From NCBI RefSeq assembly GCF_036492245.1, contig NZ_AP025286.1, positions 3,100,001-3,164,000 on the forward strand: a DNA stretch of 64,000 nucleotides, read 5' to 3'. Every line of letters begins with the position of its first letter. Positions within the stretch are counted from its first letter, which is position 1. Position numbers and translations under genes: made by a program. Source of the stretch: Treponema bryantii. GTDB taxonomy: Bacteria > Spirochaetota > Spirochaetia > Treponematales > Treponemataceae. The notes under the pieces were generated by a model. It searched no databases and was not told where the DNA came from. It was given only the letters and a program-made list of their open reading frames with translations. Below, piece by piece: positions 44,016 to 53,087 of the stretch.

Positions 44016-44492
44016 CTATTTTTCTATTTGTATATTAATCTCGCAATTTGATAATTTTACTTTCTTAAGCTGCATGTATTCATGCATAAAGACAAATCTT
44101 GCAGAAGAATATGAAGTTGGCGTGACCAAAGCGTTTGTAGTAAAACTACACTTAAAAGGTTCCCCAGCAACAATATCTTTTATTACCAACTGCTTTTTAG
44201 GAGTAATATCTTTCCAAAATTCTACATTTTGACTTCTATCAACAATAGAAAAATACATAATCGGAATATCTTTATTAGCAATACCCGAAATTTCTACTCG
44301 TATTTTATTTCCTTTTTTTATGATGAATTTCTTTCCCAACGCAGGTCCATATCCTTGATAATTTGGACCATAGGAATTGTATGACAATGTTGTATTAAAT
44401 GAAAAATCAACATCCTTTGTATCATTTGCATATAAATATTCTATTGATAGAATAAGTAATATTAATATCAAAATTCTTTTCATTTCTTTCAT
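44016..44492 (-). CDS. Small exported beta-rich protein of unknown function
   Basis: A 158-residue protein with a hydrophobic signal or anchor (residues 3-20, ending near 'YLYAND'). The remainder is predicted mostly strand ('FIIKKGNKIRVEISGIA', 'MYFSIVDRS', 'RFVFMHEYMQLKKVKLSNCEI'). This pattern resembles jelly-roll carbohydrate-binding or lipocalin-like modules, but I cannot assign a family. The ATG at 44492 has GGAG five bases upstream; a longer start at 44528 lacks one. It could bind the exported product or protect the envelope. The only exported non-enzyme in the operon. Confidence 0.6.
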   Translation of the reverse strand: MKEMKRILILILLILSIEYLYANDTKDVDFSFNTTLSYNSYGPNYQGYGPALGKKFIIKKGNKIRVEISGIANKDIPIMYFSIVDRSQNVEFWKDITPKKQLVIKDIVAGEPFKCSFTTNALVTPTSYSSARFVFMHEYMQLKKVKLSNCEINIQIEK

Positions 44493-44529
44493 CCTTTCTC
44501 CTGTATTAATCAATATTTTTCTTTCCATT

Positions 44530-44775
44530 TTATAGATTAGTTATGTTATATTTTTTTAGTGTTTCCATTATCGTATTAACAGAAAGAAAATTTTTAAAAA
44601 GTAAATCTTCATCTTTTATTTCAATGTTAAAAGCTTTCTCAATATTAATTATCATTGATATAAGCACCACTGATGTTAATCCATAATCACAAAGATTCTC
44701 AATCTGCTCTATATCTTCATCTTCCTTTATTTCCGACAGATTCTGTCGTATTATTTTTATAAGTTCTTCTTTCAT
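44530..44775 (-). CDS. Acyl/peptidyl carrier protein
   Basis: An 81-residue free-standing carrier protein. The phosphopantetheine site is 'DYGLTSVVLIS' with Ser35, a variant of the usual D-S-L motif that is common in peptidyl and D-alanyl carriers. The four-helix pattern and acidic character fit. AGGAG lies 7 bases before the ATG. It directly follows the adenylating enzyme gene, which should load it, and an Sfp-type transferase gene lies at the right edge of the window. The loaded acid is unknown. Confidence 0.88.
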   Translation of the reverse strand: MKEELIKIIRQNLSEIKEDEDIEQIENLCDYGLTSVVLISMIINIEKAFNIEIKDEDLLFKNFLSVNTIMETLKKYNITNL

Positions 44776-44778
44776 TTA

Positions 44779-46053
44779 CTACTCCTTATACTTTTTTTTA
44801 TTTTTTTTATAATTGATTTCATCTACAATGATAATCTTTACATGTTCATAAAAATATAATTTCTCTTCTATTGTTTTTATCCGGAAGTTTTCTTTTTTTC
44901 CTAAAACGATATATAAATTCAGGCAATTATTATTATATCTTACATTGCAATCCTTTATTTCTTCTATCTGAAGAACTCTCTTCTCTAAATCTTCTAAACA
45001 GACTTTATAACCGCTATCTAAAATTACTACATTGTCTAAGCGACCATCTATATATAATCTATTATTATCAAAATGGCCTATATCTTTTGTATGATACCAT
45101 CCCTCGCCATCACAAATGCTTTCACCATTTATATATTTTCTACAAACAGTTTCTCCTCTTATAAGAATCTCACCATTATCTGCTAACTTTATTTCAGTAA
45201 AAGGTATTACACCACTATTAGTAGTAGTTTCATTAAAACTTCCTGATGCAACACCAGAAACACATTCTGTCATTCCATAACCATTTATAATATGAATCTT
45301 TTTTAATAAAGCTAAATCATAATATTTTTGTGCTAAGTATCCTCCTCCAGTTGCAATAAATTTCATTCCTTGAGCTATTTCCAAGAAATCAATACTGTCA
45401 AAAAGAGTAATCAGCATGTTTGGCGGAAGCATCATTACATCTATTTTTTTCCTCAATAATTCCTTATATAAAAGCAAAGAATTATTAACTGTATACATAT
45501 CACCACCAGTTAGAAAACACAAAACAGCAAAAGCTAACCCCATAGAATGCGACTGATTTAAAACATGCAGTGATACATCTTTATTTTCTATCATAAATTT
45601 TTCATTTATCAATTTTTGATTTTTAATGAAAGCATTATATGATATTACAACACCTTTTGGATTACCTGTTGTTCCAGTTGTATATATAACAATTTCACTT
45701 TCTTTTAGATTCAAAACCTTAGTACTTACGCTTTCGACATTTTCCGATTGTATAGATTCATTTTCATACCAGATTTCAAAATCACACATCGTTTCGTTTT
45801 TTATTTTAGTTAGTAATTCAGGATTTACTTCTTTATCAAGAATTACTAATCTTTTACAATTTAATATACCTGCAAAAAAAATCGGCCACCATTCTAGATA
45901 CTCATTTAATCTAATAATTATACACTGATGATCTTTTAATAGTTTATTCCATTGAGCTATCTCTGAAACAAGTTCTGATTTTAATTTTTTTTCTTTTCCG
46001 TAATATATACAGCCACGAACGTTTTCAAGTTGTGTTTTCAAATCTTCATACAT
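44779..46053 (-). CDS. Free-standing adenylating enzyme (ANL superfamily)
   Basis: A 424-residue AMP-forming ligase that would activate a carboxylic or amino acid and load it on the neighbouring carrier protein. The core loop is 'YTTGTTGNPKG' (about 128-138), followed by 'NGYGMTEC' and 'YHTKDIGHF...YIDGRLDNVVI' (hinge Asp and sugar-binding Asp). It is shorter than a standard ligase (about 500 residues): the N-terminus is trimmed and the C-terminal domain is small, ending in a Lys-rich tail. A TTG start at 46068 is possible; the ATG at 46053 with GGTGAG just upstream is preferred. Substrate cannot be read reliably. Confidence 0.85.
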   Translation of the reverse strand: MYEDLKTQLENVRGCIYYGKEKKLKSELVSEIAQWNKLLKDHQCIIIRLNEYLEWWPIFFAGILNCKRLVILDKEVNPELLTKIKNETMCDFEIWYENESIQSENVESVSTKVLNLKESEIVIYTTGTTGNPKGVVISYNAFIKNQKLINEKFMIENKDVSLHVLNQSHSMGLAFAVLCFLTGGDMYTVNNSLLLYKELLRKKIDVMMLPPNMLITLFDSIDFLEIAQGMKFIATGGGYLAQKYYDLALLKKIHIINGYGMTECVSGVASGSFNETTTNSGVIPFTEIKLADNGEILIRGETVCRKYINGESICDGEGWYHTKDIGHFDNNRLYIDGRLDNVVILDSGYKVCLEDLEKRVLQIEEIKDCNVRYNNNCLNLYIVLGKKENFRIKTIEEKLYFYEHVKIIIVDEINYKKNKKKYKE

Positions 46054-46070
46054 ATACTCACCACTCAATA

Positions 46071-48077
46071 TTAATATTCAAGAACACATTTCATCACAAA
46101 TTCTTCCATTTCTTTTGTAACAGTTATATCTAATTTCTTTAAAAGCGATCCAATTTTTTCTTTCTTAAAACAAACATATGTATATTCCAAAACTTTCCAT
46201 ATGTTATCTTTAATATTTTTCCCTTCTAGAATTTTTAATAATTTCTGAACATTTATTTCTTTGTTTTCTATTAAATAACAAATATCTCTTAGATTTGATA
46301 AAACAAATTTTAATCCATTTTGTTTTTTTTCAATTACTGTATCTTTATAGAAACTATAACATAGTTGTATCAACTCTTTTTCTGGTGATAGTATTGGAAA
46401 TTTTAAGGATCCATCAGTAATATATTCTATATCTTCTAGAAAAACTTCCGTTTCTATCTCATCTTTGATTTTTCCTCCAAAGAATATTGAAAAATTAATA
46501 TCAATCTTAAAAACATTAGAGGAAGAAAAACTAAATGAAGGCATTTTTTTTGTATATGGATAAACTTGATGTGAAGATAATTTGTAATAGATAATTTCCT
46601 CACGACTTGCTTCAATAAAATCACCTGTTAAAAAATCATAAAAGCCTCGCTTATAATTCTCCTGCTCAATTAACTCCTCTATTTTTGCAAGGTCTTTCTT
46701 ACATACTAAGAAATCAATATCATTATAATCTCGCAATATATTTGAATTTTTATAGTATCTATTTGCTATAGATAAACCTTTTATACATACATATGAAATT
46801 TCGTTTTTTAATAAAATCTTATTTAATTTTTTAAACTCACGTTTAAAATAAAAATCCAATTCTTTTTTATTACTCATAGTATTAATAAGAAGCATTTTAT
46901 AATACGTAGGAATCTGAGATAACAAATTATGAGTAATTAGATGGTAATAAAGATTCGAAATTATCTTATGCTTACAGCAAAGTGTAAACAATCTTGTTAT
47001 ATTCTCTTTTGTACATAAATTCTTTTTCAGGCATTCAACTTCTTCATCATCTAAAACTTCTTTAGAAAGTGTAATTAGCATTGTAAAAAGATTCTCGCTT
47101 TCTTTATCTATCTTCTCTTCGATATATGGATATTTACTCTGAAGGTAATTGAAGGCTTTTATTAAACCATCTAGAAAAATACTCTGAAAACCTCTATAAA
47201 CACTATTTCCAGTATCTAAAGCTTCAACACCTCTATAAATATGTCTCAACATTCTTTTACAAATTATAAATAGAAGTAATTTTTCAGATATTTCTATATT
47301 TGTATACTTTTTTAAGGAATGGAAAAAATCTACTGAAGCATTAGCAATAGATTTTGATTCTGTATCTTTTATGCAAATTTCAAAAAAACACAGAGCAATA
47401 TCTTCCATAATATATCCTGGTTTTACTCTTTCAAAATCCATAAGTATATTAGCTGAATTTTCTATATATCCGATATTCTTCAAATTATAATCTGCATGAA
47501 TCAATTGGTAAGGAGCTTTTTTTAATATTTCTTCACATTCATTAGTTATATTATTTAAGTATACATTTATTGTCTCTATCTTATTTCTATATTCTGGTAA
47601 ATGTTTGCTTATCAGATAATTTTCTAATTCCATATTGAAATCATTATTACATATATATCTACATGATTTTTTTTCATTTGAATCCACTGGAATTGATTTG
47701 AAAGCATCAAACATTTTGAACATCAGATTTATTGTAGACTCATTACTCTCTGGATTATTTGAATAATGTTCAAAATCTAACCATTCATATAATTCTACAA
47801 TTTGATTTTGGTAATAGAAAAAGAATGAATTGCTTTGTGTTCTATAAATTTGAGGTGTATTTATTTTTTTATTTTTTAAGGACGCTATTGCTTCATATTT
47901 TTTGTTAAGTTCCTGCTCAGTAATATTTCGGTTATGATGTAATTTTAAAAAATAATGCTTTGTACCATCAGAAATTTTATATATAAGTGGAGTATCACTC
48001 AATTTTGTACAAATTTTCAAATTAAACAAACCGTATTCTTCTTCAACAGTATTCATGTAATTCTGCAAGTCAAACAT
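46071..48077 (-). CDS. Fusion: aminoglycoside-phosphotransferase-like kinase plus NTP_transf_5-type nucleotidyltransferase
   Basis: A 668-residue two-domain protein. Residues 1-310 form a protein-kinase-like fold of the APH/choline kinase group, with catalytic loop 'HADYNLKN' (about 192) and metal-binding 'MDFERVKPG' (about 213). From about 340 to the end it resembles the 'uncharacterised nucleotidyltransferase' family (PF14907), with 'ISYVCIKGLSI' and 'LRDYNDIDFLV' (Asp pair near 448-450). Members of that family occur in several peptide natural product clusters. The pairing suggests phosphorylation followed by nucleotidyl transfer on one small molecule, in biosynthesis or self-protection. 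AGAGGTG precedes the ATG. Confidence 0.75.
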   Translation of the reverse strand: MFDLQNYMNTVEEEYGLFNLKICTKLSDTPLIYKISDGTKHYFLKLHHNRNITEQELNKKYEAIASLKNKKINTPQIYRTQSNSFFFYYQNQIVELYEWLDFEHYSNNPESNESTINLMFKMFDAFKSIPVDSNEKKSCRYICNNDFNMELENYLISKHLPEYRNKIETINVYLNNITNECEEILKKAPYQLIHADYNLKNIGYIENSANILMDFERVKPGYIMEDIALCFFEICIKDTESKSIANASVDFFHSLKKYTNIEISEKLLLFIICKRMLRHIYRGVEALDTGNSVYRGFQSIFLDGLIKAFNYLQSKYPYIEEKIDKESENLFTMLITLSKEVLDDEEVECLKKNLCTKENITRLFTLCCKHKIISNLYYHLITHNLLSQIPTYYKMLLINTMSNKKELDFYFKREFKKLNKILLKNEISYVCIKGLSIANRYYKNSNILRDYNDIDFLVCKKDLAKIEELIEQENYKRGFYDFLTGDFIEASREEIIYYKLSSHQVYPYTKKMPSFSFSSSNVFKIDINFSIFFGGKIKDEIETEVFLEDIEYITDGSLKFPILSPEKELIQLCYSFYKDTVIEKKQNGLKFVLSNLRDICYLIENKEINVQKLLKILEGKNIKDNIWKVLEYTYVCFKKEKIGSLLKKLDITVTKEMEEFVMKCVLEY

Positions 48078-48087
48078 ATCTCACCTC

Positions 48088-49071
48088 TTAGGCTAAATAG
48101 TATTTCTTAATAACATCTTCAATTGTCTGATACTTTATTTCAAATGTCGCAATAGGATAGATACTATTAAGCGTTTCAAGAAGTTTATAAATATTGGTTT
48201 CGCTTGAATCTATGTTTATAGAAATTTGTCTATCAGCACTTTTTTTTATACTTAGATTAAGAATTGAAAATTTATTCTCTTCTATGCTATCTTCGAAATC
48301 TACTGTTAGTACAAAATGCTGTAAAATCTTCTTTTCAATTGATATAGCATCGCTATCTTGTACAATCTTACCTTTATTGATAATCACAATACGAGAACAT
48401 AGTTTTTCTACATCTTTTAAATCATGAGTTGAAATTATAAATGTAGTACCAAATGATTTGTTACTCTCGGAAATTATTTTACATAATAATTCTTTTGCAA
48501 CAATATCTAAACCTAAAGTAGGTTCATCTAAGAAAACAATTTTAGGATTATGCAAAAGACAAGAAATAATTTCTGCTCGTTGTCTTTGCCCATAACTTAA
48601 TTGTCTAGGAGGTTTTTCTAAATAATCACGCTCTCCAATAATATTCTCAAAGAACTTTAATCTATCAGAAAAATCTTTTTCAGAGATTTTATAGATATCT
48701 TTCATAAGTTCAAAAGTTTTGATTACGGGTAAATTCCACCACATAAGAGATTTAGATCCAAAGAAAGCTCCAATTTGAGGAACGTTTTTCTTTCTATCTT
48801 CCCAAGCTCTATTACCTAGAACTGAAATTGTACCCGAATCTGTTTTTAGTATACCTGTCATGCATTTAAACAGAGTCGATTTTCCAGCACCATTTGGCCC
48901 CAATAAGCCTACAATCTCGCCTTCTTTTATATCAAGGGAAATATCATCTAAAGCTTTTACAGTTTGATACATAGGTTTAAAAATACTTTTGAGAATACTA
49001 CCAATACCTTTGTATTTCTTTTCCCATTTATATTCCTTTGTTATATTTTTAATGCTTATTATATTTTCCAT
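48088..49071 (-). CDS. ABC-2 exporter ATPase (COG4586 type)
   Basis: A 327-residue ATPase of the ABC-2 exporter class. Walker A is 'GPNGAGKS', followed by 'MWWNLPVIKTFELMKDIY', the tryptophan-rich Q-loop region typical of COG4586. The signature is 'LSYGQRQR', Walker B 'IVFLDEPTLGLD', and the switch His is in 'ISTHD'. The C-terminal 90 residues form the family's extra domain. It pairs with the two membrane subunits encoded directly upstream at 49083-50671, and probably exports the operon's product. Confidence 0.93.
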   Translation of the reverse strand: MENIISIKNITKEYKWEKKYKGIGSILKSIFKPMYQTVKALDDISLDIKEGEIVGLLGPNGAGKSTLFKCMTGILKTDSGTISVLGNRAWEDRKKNVPQIGAFFGSKSLMWWNLPVIKTFELMKDIYKISEKDFSDRLKFFENIIGERDYLEKPPRQLSYGQRQRAEIISCLLHNPKIVFLDEPTLGLDIVAKELLCKIISESNKSFGTTFIISTHDLKDVEKLCSRIVIINKGKIVQDSDAISIEKKILQHFVLTVDFEDSIEENKFSILNLSIKKSADRQISINIDSSETNIYKLLETLNSIYPIATFEIKYQTIEDVIKKYYLA

Positions 49072-49082
49072 TTAATTACCTC

Positions 49083-49874
49083 TTAACCTACACTCTGATA
49101 ATATTTTGATCTTAAATTCCATACTCTATAACTAAAAATAAAAAGTCCTATAGCTACAAATACAAATATTAGAGGAATATAATAATATTGCCTAAAATTT
49201 GCACATACCTTATAAAATATTTGAGTAGGCTCAAAAACGACATAAGCTAATGGTACAAAGGAATATAAAATTATTCTTACAAGCCTATTATATATAGACG
49301 TTGGATACCATAACATTTCTTTAAAAGCTCCAAATATATTATCTATAGGTTTCCAATCTATTACTGTAAATGCAACAGTAGACAAAACTAATAAAATTGA
49401 AGCAAATACAAGAACACTTCCAATCAGTAATAAAATAAATATACAAGCATTCAAAAATGTCCAAACTATTCCAAAACTATTGGCAAAAAATAAGAAGAGT
49501 ATCAAACTTGTTATTAATTGACCTACATATGCAAAATCAAAATTATAACAACAAACATAAGAAATTGTGTTCATAGGCATAAGTAGAATACGATCAAAAT
49601 ATCCACCCTGTATGTAATAACCAAGATGCCTTAAATTATTAAAAAATAATGAACAGATACTATAACTAAGATGTGCAAACAAATAGATAAATAAAAACTG
49701 GCCACTTGTTAAATCTCCAAATCCGTGAAATTGACTCAAAATAATAAGCATTATTGAGATAGACATAATCTCTGACATAAAAATAGTAAGTATCATTAGA
49801 AAAAAACTACCTTTAAATAAGAGTGTATTTTGTACTGAATTTATAACGATTGTTTTTATTGCTTTTAAATTCAT
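49083..49874 (-). CDS. ABC-2 exporter membrane subunit (COG3694 type)
   Basis: A 263-residue membrane protein with six hydrophobic segments. 'HLGYYIQGGYFDRILLMPMNTI' and the closing 'VWNLRSKYYQSVG' (Arg-x-Tyr-x-x-x-G end) are typical of the COG3694 permease that accompanies COG4586 and COG4587. GGAGG lies 6 bases before the ATG, which is only 2 bp after the stop of the other permease gene. Confidence 0.9.
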   Translation of the reverse strand: MNLKAIKTIVINSVQNTLLFKGSFFLMILTIFMSEIMSISIMLIILSQFHGFGDLTSGQFLFIYLFAHLSYSICSLFFNNLRHLGYYIQGGYFDRILLMPMNTISYVCCYNFDFAYVGQLITSLILFLFFANSFGIVWTFLNACIFILLLIGSVLVFASILLVLSTVAFTVIDWKPIDNIFGAFKEMLWYPTSIYNRLVRIILYSFVPLAYVVFEPTQIFYKVCANFRQYYYIPLIFVFVAIGLFIFSYRVWNLRSKYYQSVG

Positions 49875-49876
49875 AA

Positions 49877-50671
49877 TTAACCTCCAAAAGATTCAACTCT
49901 TTTTATTCCCTTCTTCCAAAGTAATAAAAGTACAAATGAACCTGCAATACAATAAAGGATCAGAATCCAAAGCTCAAAAAAATACACGTCTTTTATCGTT
50001 AACCCCATCAAATATGAAACAGGGGTATAGAGCATTTTTGAAAAAGGTAAGTAATCTGATAATACAGAAAGTCTGCCAGTAAAAAACCATAGAGGTAATA
50101 AAGCCCCTGAAAAGAACTTAAAAATTATTTCTCTAAATTTTTGTAAAACTGCAGTTTGCTTAATCCAAAAACATAAAACATCGATAAGAGAAAAAATTAG
50201 AAAATTAAAATATAAACCTATAACAATATTTATAAGAACTATTGGTAATCGAGCAAGATTTATATTCCATATTGGCCTATAATCCCAAGACAGTATTAAA
50301 AGGGTAGGAATTATATTAACAACAAAACGAGATATTGCTTTTCCTAACATTTCGCAATAATTACTAAAGAGTATTGATACAGGATATATCATCCTATGTA
50401 TCAGTGAACCATTTAAATAGGCATCTGACAAAGTTGTTGTCGGAGCTGTTCTATATATAGCAGATAATGCAGCTGACAAAATCATATAAAGTAAAGTATC
50501 ATTTACCATTCTTGGATTAAGTCGATTTGCTGCAAAAGCAACTGCACTATACCAGACAGCAACTTTAATATAATCTGTAAAAAAAGTAGATAAGAAAGTT
50601 AGAATGTTACTAGTTCTATAATAAAGAGCATCTGAATATCCCATTTCTATATATTTCACATACTTATTCAC
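49877..50671 (-). CDS. ABC-2 exporter membrane subunit (COG4587 type)
   Basis: A 264-residue polytopic membrane protein, partner of the COG3694-type subunit. Family features include 'YSDALYYRTSNILTF' near the N-terminus and the C-terminal 'LWKKGIKRVESFGG'. A longer frame reaches 50695, but the GTG at 50671 is preferred. GGAGG lies 5 bases before it, inside the end of the hydrolase gene, and the 8-bp overlap suggests translational coupling. Confidence 0.88.
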   Translation of the reverse strand: MNKYVKYIEMGYSDALYYRTSNILTFLSTFFTDYIKVAVWYSAVAFAANRLNPRMVNDTLLYMILSAALSAIYRTAPTTTLSDAYLNGSLIHRMIYPVSILFSNYCEMLGKAISRFVVNIIPTLLILSWDYRPIWNINLARLPIVLINIVIGLYFNFLIFSLIDVLCFWIKQTAVLQKFREIIFKFFSGALLPLWFFTGRLSVLSDYLPFSKMLYTPVSYLMGLTIKDVYFFELWILILYCIAGSFVLLLLWKKGIKRVESFGG

Positions 50672-51791
50672 AGGCCCCTCCATCAAAAATATCAATTACT
50701 TGATAGATAATCTCTCTAAAACTATCTGTTCGAACTTTATCAATTGCGGAAGTTACAACACATAAATTCATATCTGGCACAATAAAAATATATTGGCCAC
50801 CTCTTCCATAAGCAAAACTAATATTATGATTGTTGTATTCTGTATTCCACAGAAAATATGAATAATTAAGATTATCTTTTGGAATAATATCTTCACATGG
50901 AATATCAAATACTATAGGAGAAAGCATTTTTTCTATCCATTGCTCTGATACTACCTGCTTTCCTTTATAAGAGCCTTTATCTAATATCAATTGACCAAGT
51001 TTAGCTAAATCCCTTGAGCACAAATATAAATCTTTACTTCCTGGAAGAAGTCCAGAATCATTATATGGCCACATAAAATCGTATATTTCTAATTTATCAA
51101 AAACATATTTTTTTACAAAATCGATATCAGATAATCCGGAAGAATATGCAACCATTGCCATAAGCGACCGACTTTCATTAGAGTCATAAGAAAAATAAGT
51201 TCCAGGTTCAAATAAAATTCTAGCACTTGGAATTACATTTAATCCATAATCCAGACCATTTTTTATAATTTTGATTTTTACCAGAAATGAATTTGAATAT
51301 TGTTCCCAGTTTATACCAGAACTCATAGTAAGCATATTTTCGACACTAATTTTATCAAATCCTTCTGAAATATGTGTAAGCTCTAAATTATTAAATAAAT
51401 CAATAAAAGGAACTTTTTCGCTCTTTATAAATCCCTCATCTATTGCAATCCCAGTACATAAAGCTATAACAGTTTTTGTACAAGAATGAATTTCAAATAA
51501 TGAACTCTGGTCATTACCATTATAATAAGATTCTGAATACACCTTTCCATCTTTCATTATTATTAATGATGTAATACCATCATGCTCATTTGGAATATCC
51601 GAACTCATATTTTCAAGTTCTTCTTCATATTTCTCAAGTTCCTCGTCATCAGCATATTCTAGTTCTGTTTCTGGAATTTCAAATTCCAATTCATTATCTT
51701 TTATATTCCTTTCTTTATGAATATTTGGTGTAAATGCAATAGCCAAACAACAAACAATATATAAAAGAGGTATAATCTTTTTCACGTTCAT
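50664..51791 (-). CDS. Membrane-anchored serine hydrolase, beta-lactamase/PBP-like fold
   Basis: A 375-residue protein with an N-terminal membrane anchor (about 5-22), an acidic Glu-rich linker (residues 30-70) and a class C beta-lactamase/esterase-type domain facing the periplasm. The nucleophile motif SxxK is 'SCTK' (Ser103, Lys106), the tyrosine motif is in 'YFSYDSN', and the third motif is replaced by 'YGRGGQ'. Such enzymes hydrolyse esters or amides, and only some attack beta-lactams. The ATG overlaps the stop of the amidohydrolase gene (ATGA). Located next to the exporter, it could trim or activate the exported molecule, or degrade it. Confidence 0.8.
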   Translation of the reverse strand: MNVKKIIPLLYIVCCLAIAFTPNIHKERNIKDNELEFEIPETELEYADDEELEKYEEELENMSSDIPNEHDGITSLIIMKDGKVYSESYYNGNDQSSLFEIHSCTKTVIALCTGIAIDEGFIKSEKVPFIDLFNNLELTHISEGFDKISVENMLTMSSGINWEQYSNSFLVKIKIIKNGLDYGLNVIPSARILFEPGTYFSYDSNESRSLMAMVAYSSGLSDIDFVKKYVFDKLEIYDFMWPYNDSGLLPGSKDLYLCSRDLAKLGQLILDKGSYKGKQVVSEQWIEKMLSPIVFDIPCEDIIPKDNLNYSYFLWNTEYNNHNISFAYGRGGQYIFIVPDMNLCVVTSAIDKVRTDSFREIIYQVIDIFDGGACE

Positions 51792-53086
51792 TCTATACCT
51801 CCTGATTTAACATCAAATAAAATTTTTGTTAGAGAATTGTATTCATCAAATAACTGATTTTTATCAAAAAAACTTGGATTATTATTTTCAAATACAATAT
51901 TTCCATTACTGATTAAATAATCACACTGAAATTCAGAATTTGCATATATTAGATTACTAATAAGCGAGCTATAATCAGGATACATATAGTTTTCAGCCTT
52001 AAAAATACTTATATTTGCCATATTACCAACCAAAAGCTGCCCCTCATTTTGTTTAACATAAACACACTCTGCCGGATTATTAATAATCATCTTTAGAAGA
52101 CATTCTGGATTAATTGAACCGTGTTCCATTAATGCCAATAGCTTTAATTCTTCAAGAAGATTTGCCGAATTATTCGTAGCAAATCCATCTGTCCCCACTA
52201 CAATAGGAATTTCATTTTCTATCAGTTTCTTTATTTGAGGAAATCCATCATTAAGTTTTAAATTAGATACTGGACAAAGAACGACTTTTGTATTTTTCTC
52301 TTTGAGAAGTTTTATATCACTATCAGTTAAATAAATAGAGTGTATACAAAATGTATTTCTACCCAATAATCCAAATTTATCAAGCATCTTAATTGGTGTA
52401 TTCGAATACTTATTCTCAATCAATTCGATTTCTTTTTTTGTTTCAGCAACGTGAACAAAGAGTTTGATCTCTGGATTCGAATTCATAATTGTTTTAATTT
52501 CACTAAGGCGTTCTGCATCACAAAGATATAAACTTTGTAAAAAAATTGAAACTGAAACATTTGTATTTTTATATAATTCGCTAATCTTATAAAATTCTTC
52601 TATATTATTGTAATAATTTTTTAGTTTGCTGATGTTTACCACAGGAAAAAGACATATAGCACTTAATCCAGACTGATATAATTCCTTCCATCCTCGATTA
52701 CCAACTATAAATCCTGTTCCATTACGCATACATTCATATACAGTTATCAAACTAGATAATCTATGAATATCAGATTCTTTTTCTTTCCACAGAGAGTTTT
52801 CATAAGTATTATGACTTACATTAAGATATTCCCATAAATTCATACCATCACATTTAGTTCGAAATATTGTTTCACCCAGATGTACATGTAAATTATAAAA
52901 CGATGGCATTACAATATGATTACTTGCATCTATAATTCTCAAATCTTCTGAATCTCTATGATAAGATATTTCTTTCTGAATTAATTGAATTTTATTCTCG
53001 TGAATCAAAATATCTGCATTATAAAGTTTTCTTTTAGAGTCTATAGAAAATAAAGTTCCGTTTTTTATCAATATATCTTTAGCCAT
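51788..53086 (-). CDS. Amidohydrolase of the MTA/SAH/5'-deoxyadenosine deaminase type
   Basis: A 432-residue amidohydrolase. Metal and catalytic residues match nucleoside deaminases: 'HVHLGE' near residue 68, 'HVAETKKEIE' near 215, 'IHSIYLTDSDI' near 250, and 'GTDGFATNN' near 300. MtaD/DadD-type enzymes deaminate S-adenosylhomocysteine, methylthioadenosine or 5'-deoxyadenosine to inosine forms. Other members act on guanine or triazines. The ATG at 53086 is one base after the stop of the phosphorylase-like gene. In an operon with three radical SAM enzymes, removal of 5'-deoxyadenosine is an attractive role, but this is inference. Confidence 0.8.
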   Translation of the reverse strand: MAKDILIKNGTLFSIDSKRKLYNADILIHENKIQLIQKEISYHRDSEDLRIIDASNHIVMPSFYNLHVHLGETIFRTKCDGMNLWEYLNVSHNTYENSLWKEKESDIHRLSSLITVYECMRNGTGFIVGNRGWKELYQSGLSAICLFPVVNISKLKNYYNNIEEFYKISELYKNTNVSVSIFLQSLYLCDAERLSEIKTIMNSNPEIKLFVHVAETKKEIELIENKYSNTPIKMLDKFGLLGRNTFCIHSIYLTDSDIKLLKEKNTKVVLCPVSNLKLNDGFPQIKKLIENEIPIVVGTDGFATNNSANLLEELKLLALMEHGSINPECLLKMIINNPAECVYVKQNEGQLLVGNMANISIFKAENYMYPDYSSLISNLIYANSEFQCDYLISNGNIVFENNNPSFFDKNQLFDEYNSLTKILFDVKSGGIE

Positions 53087-53087
53087 A

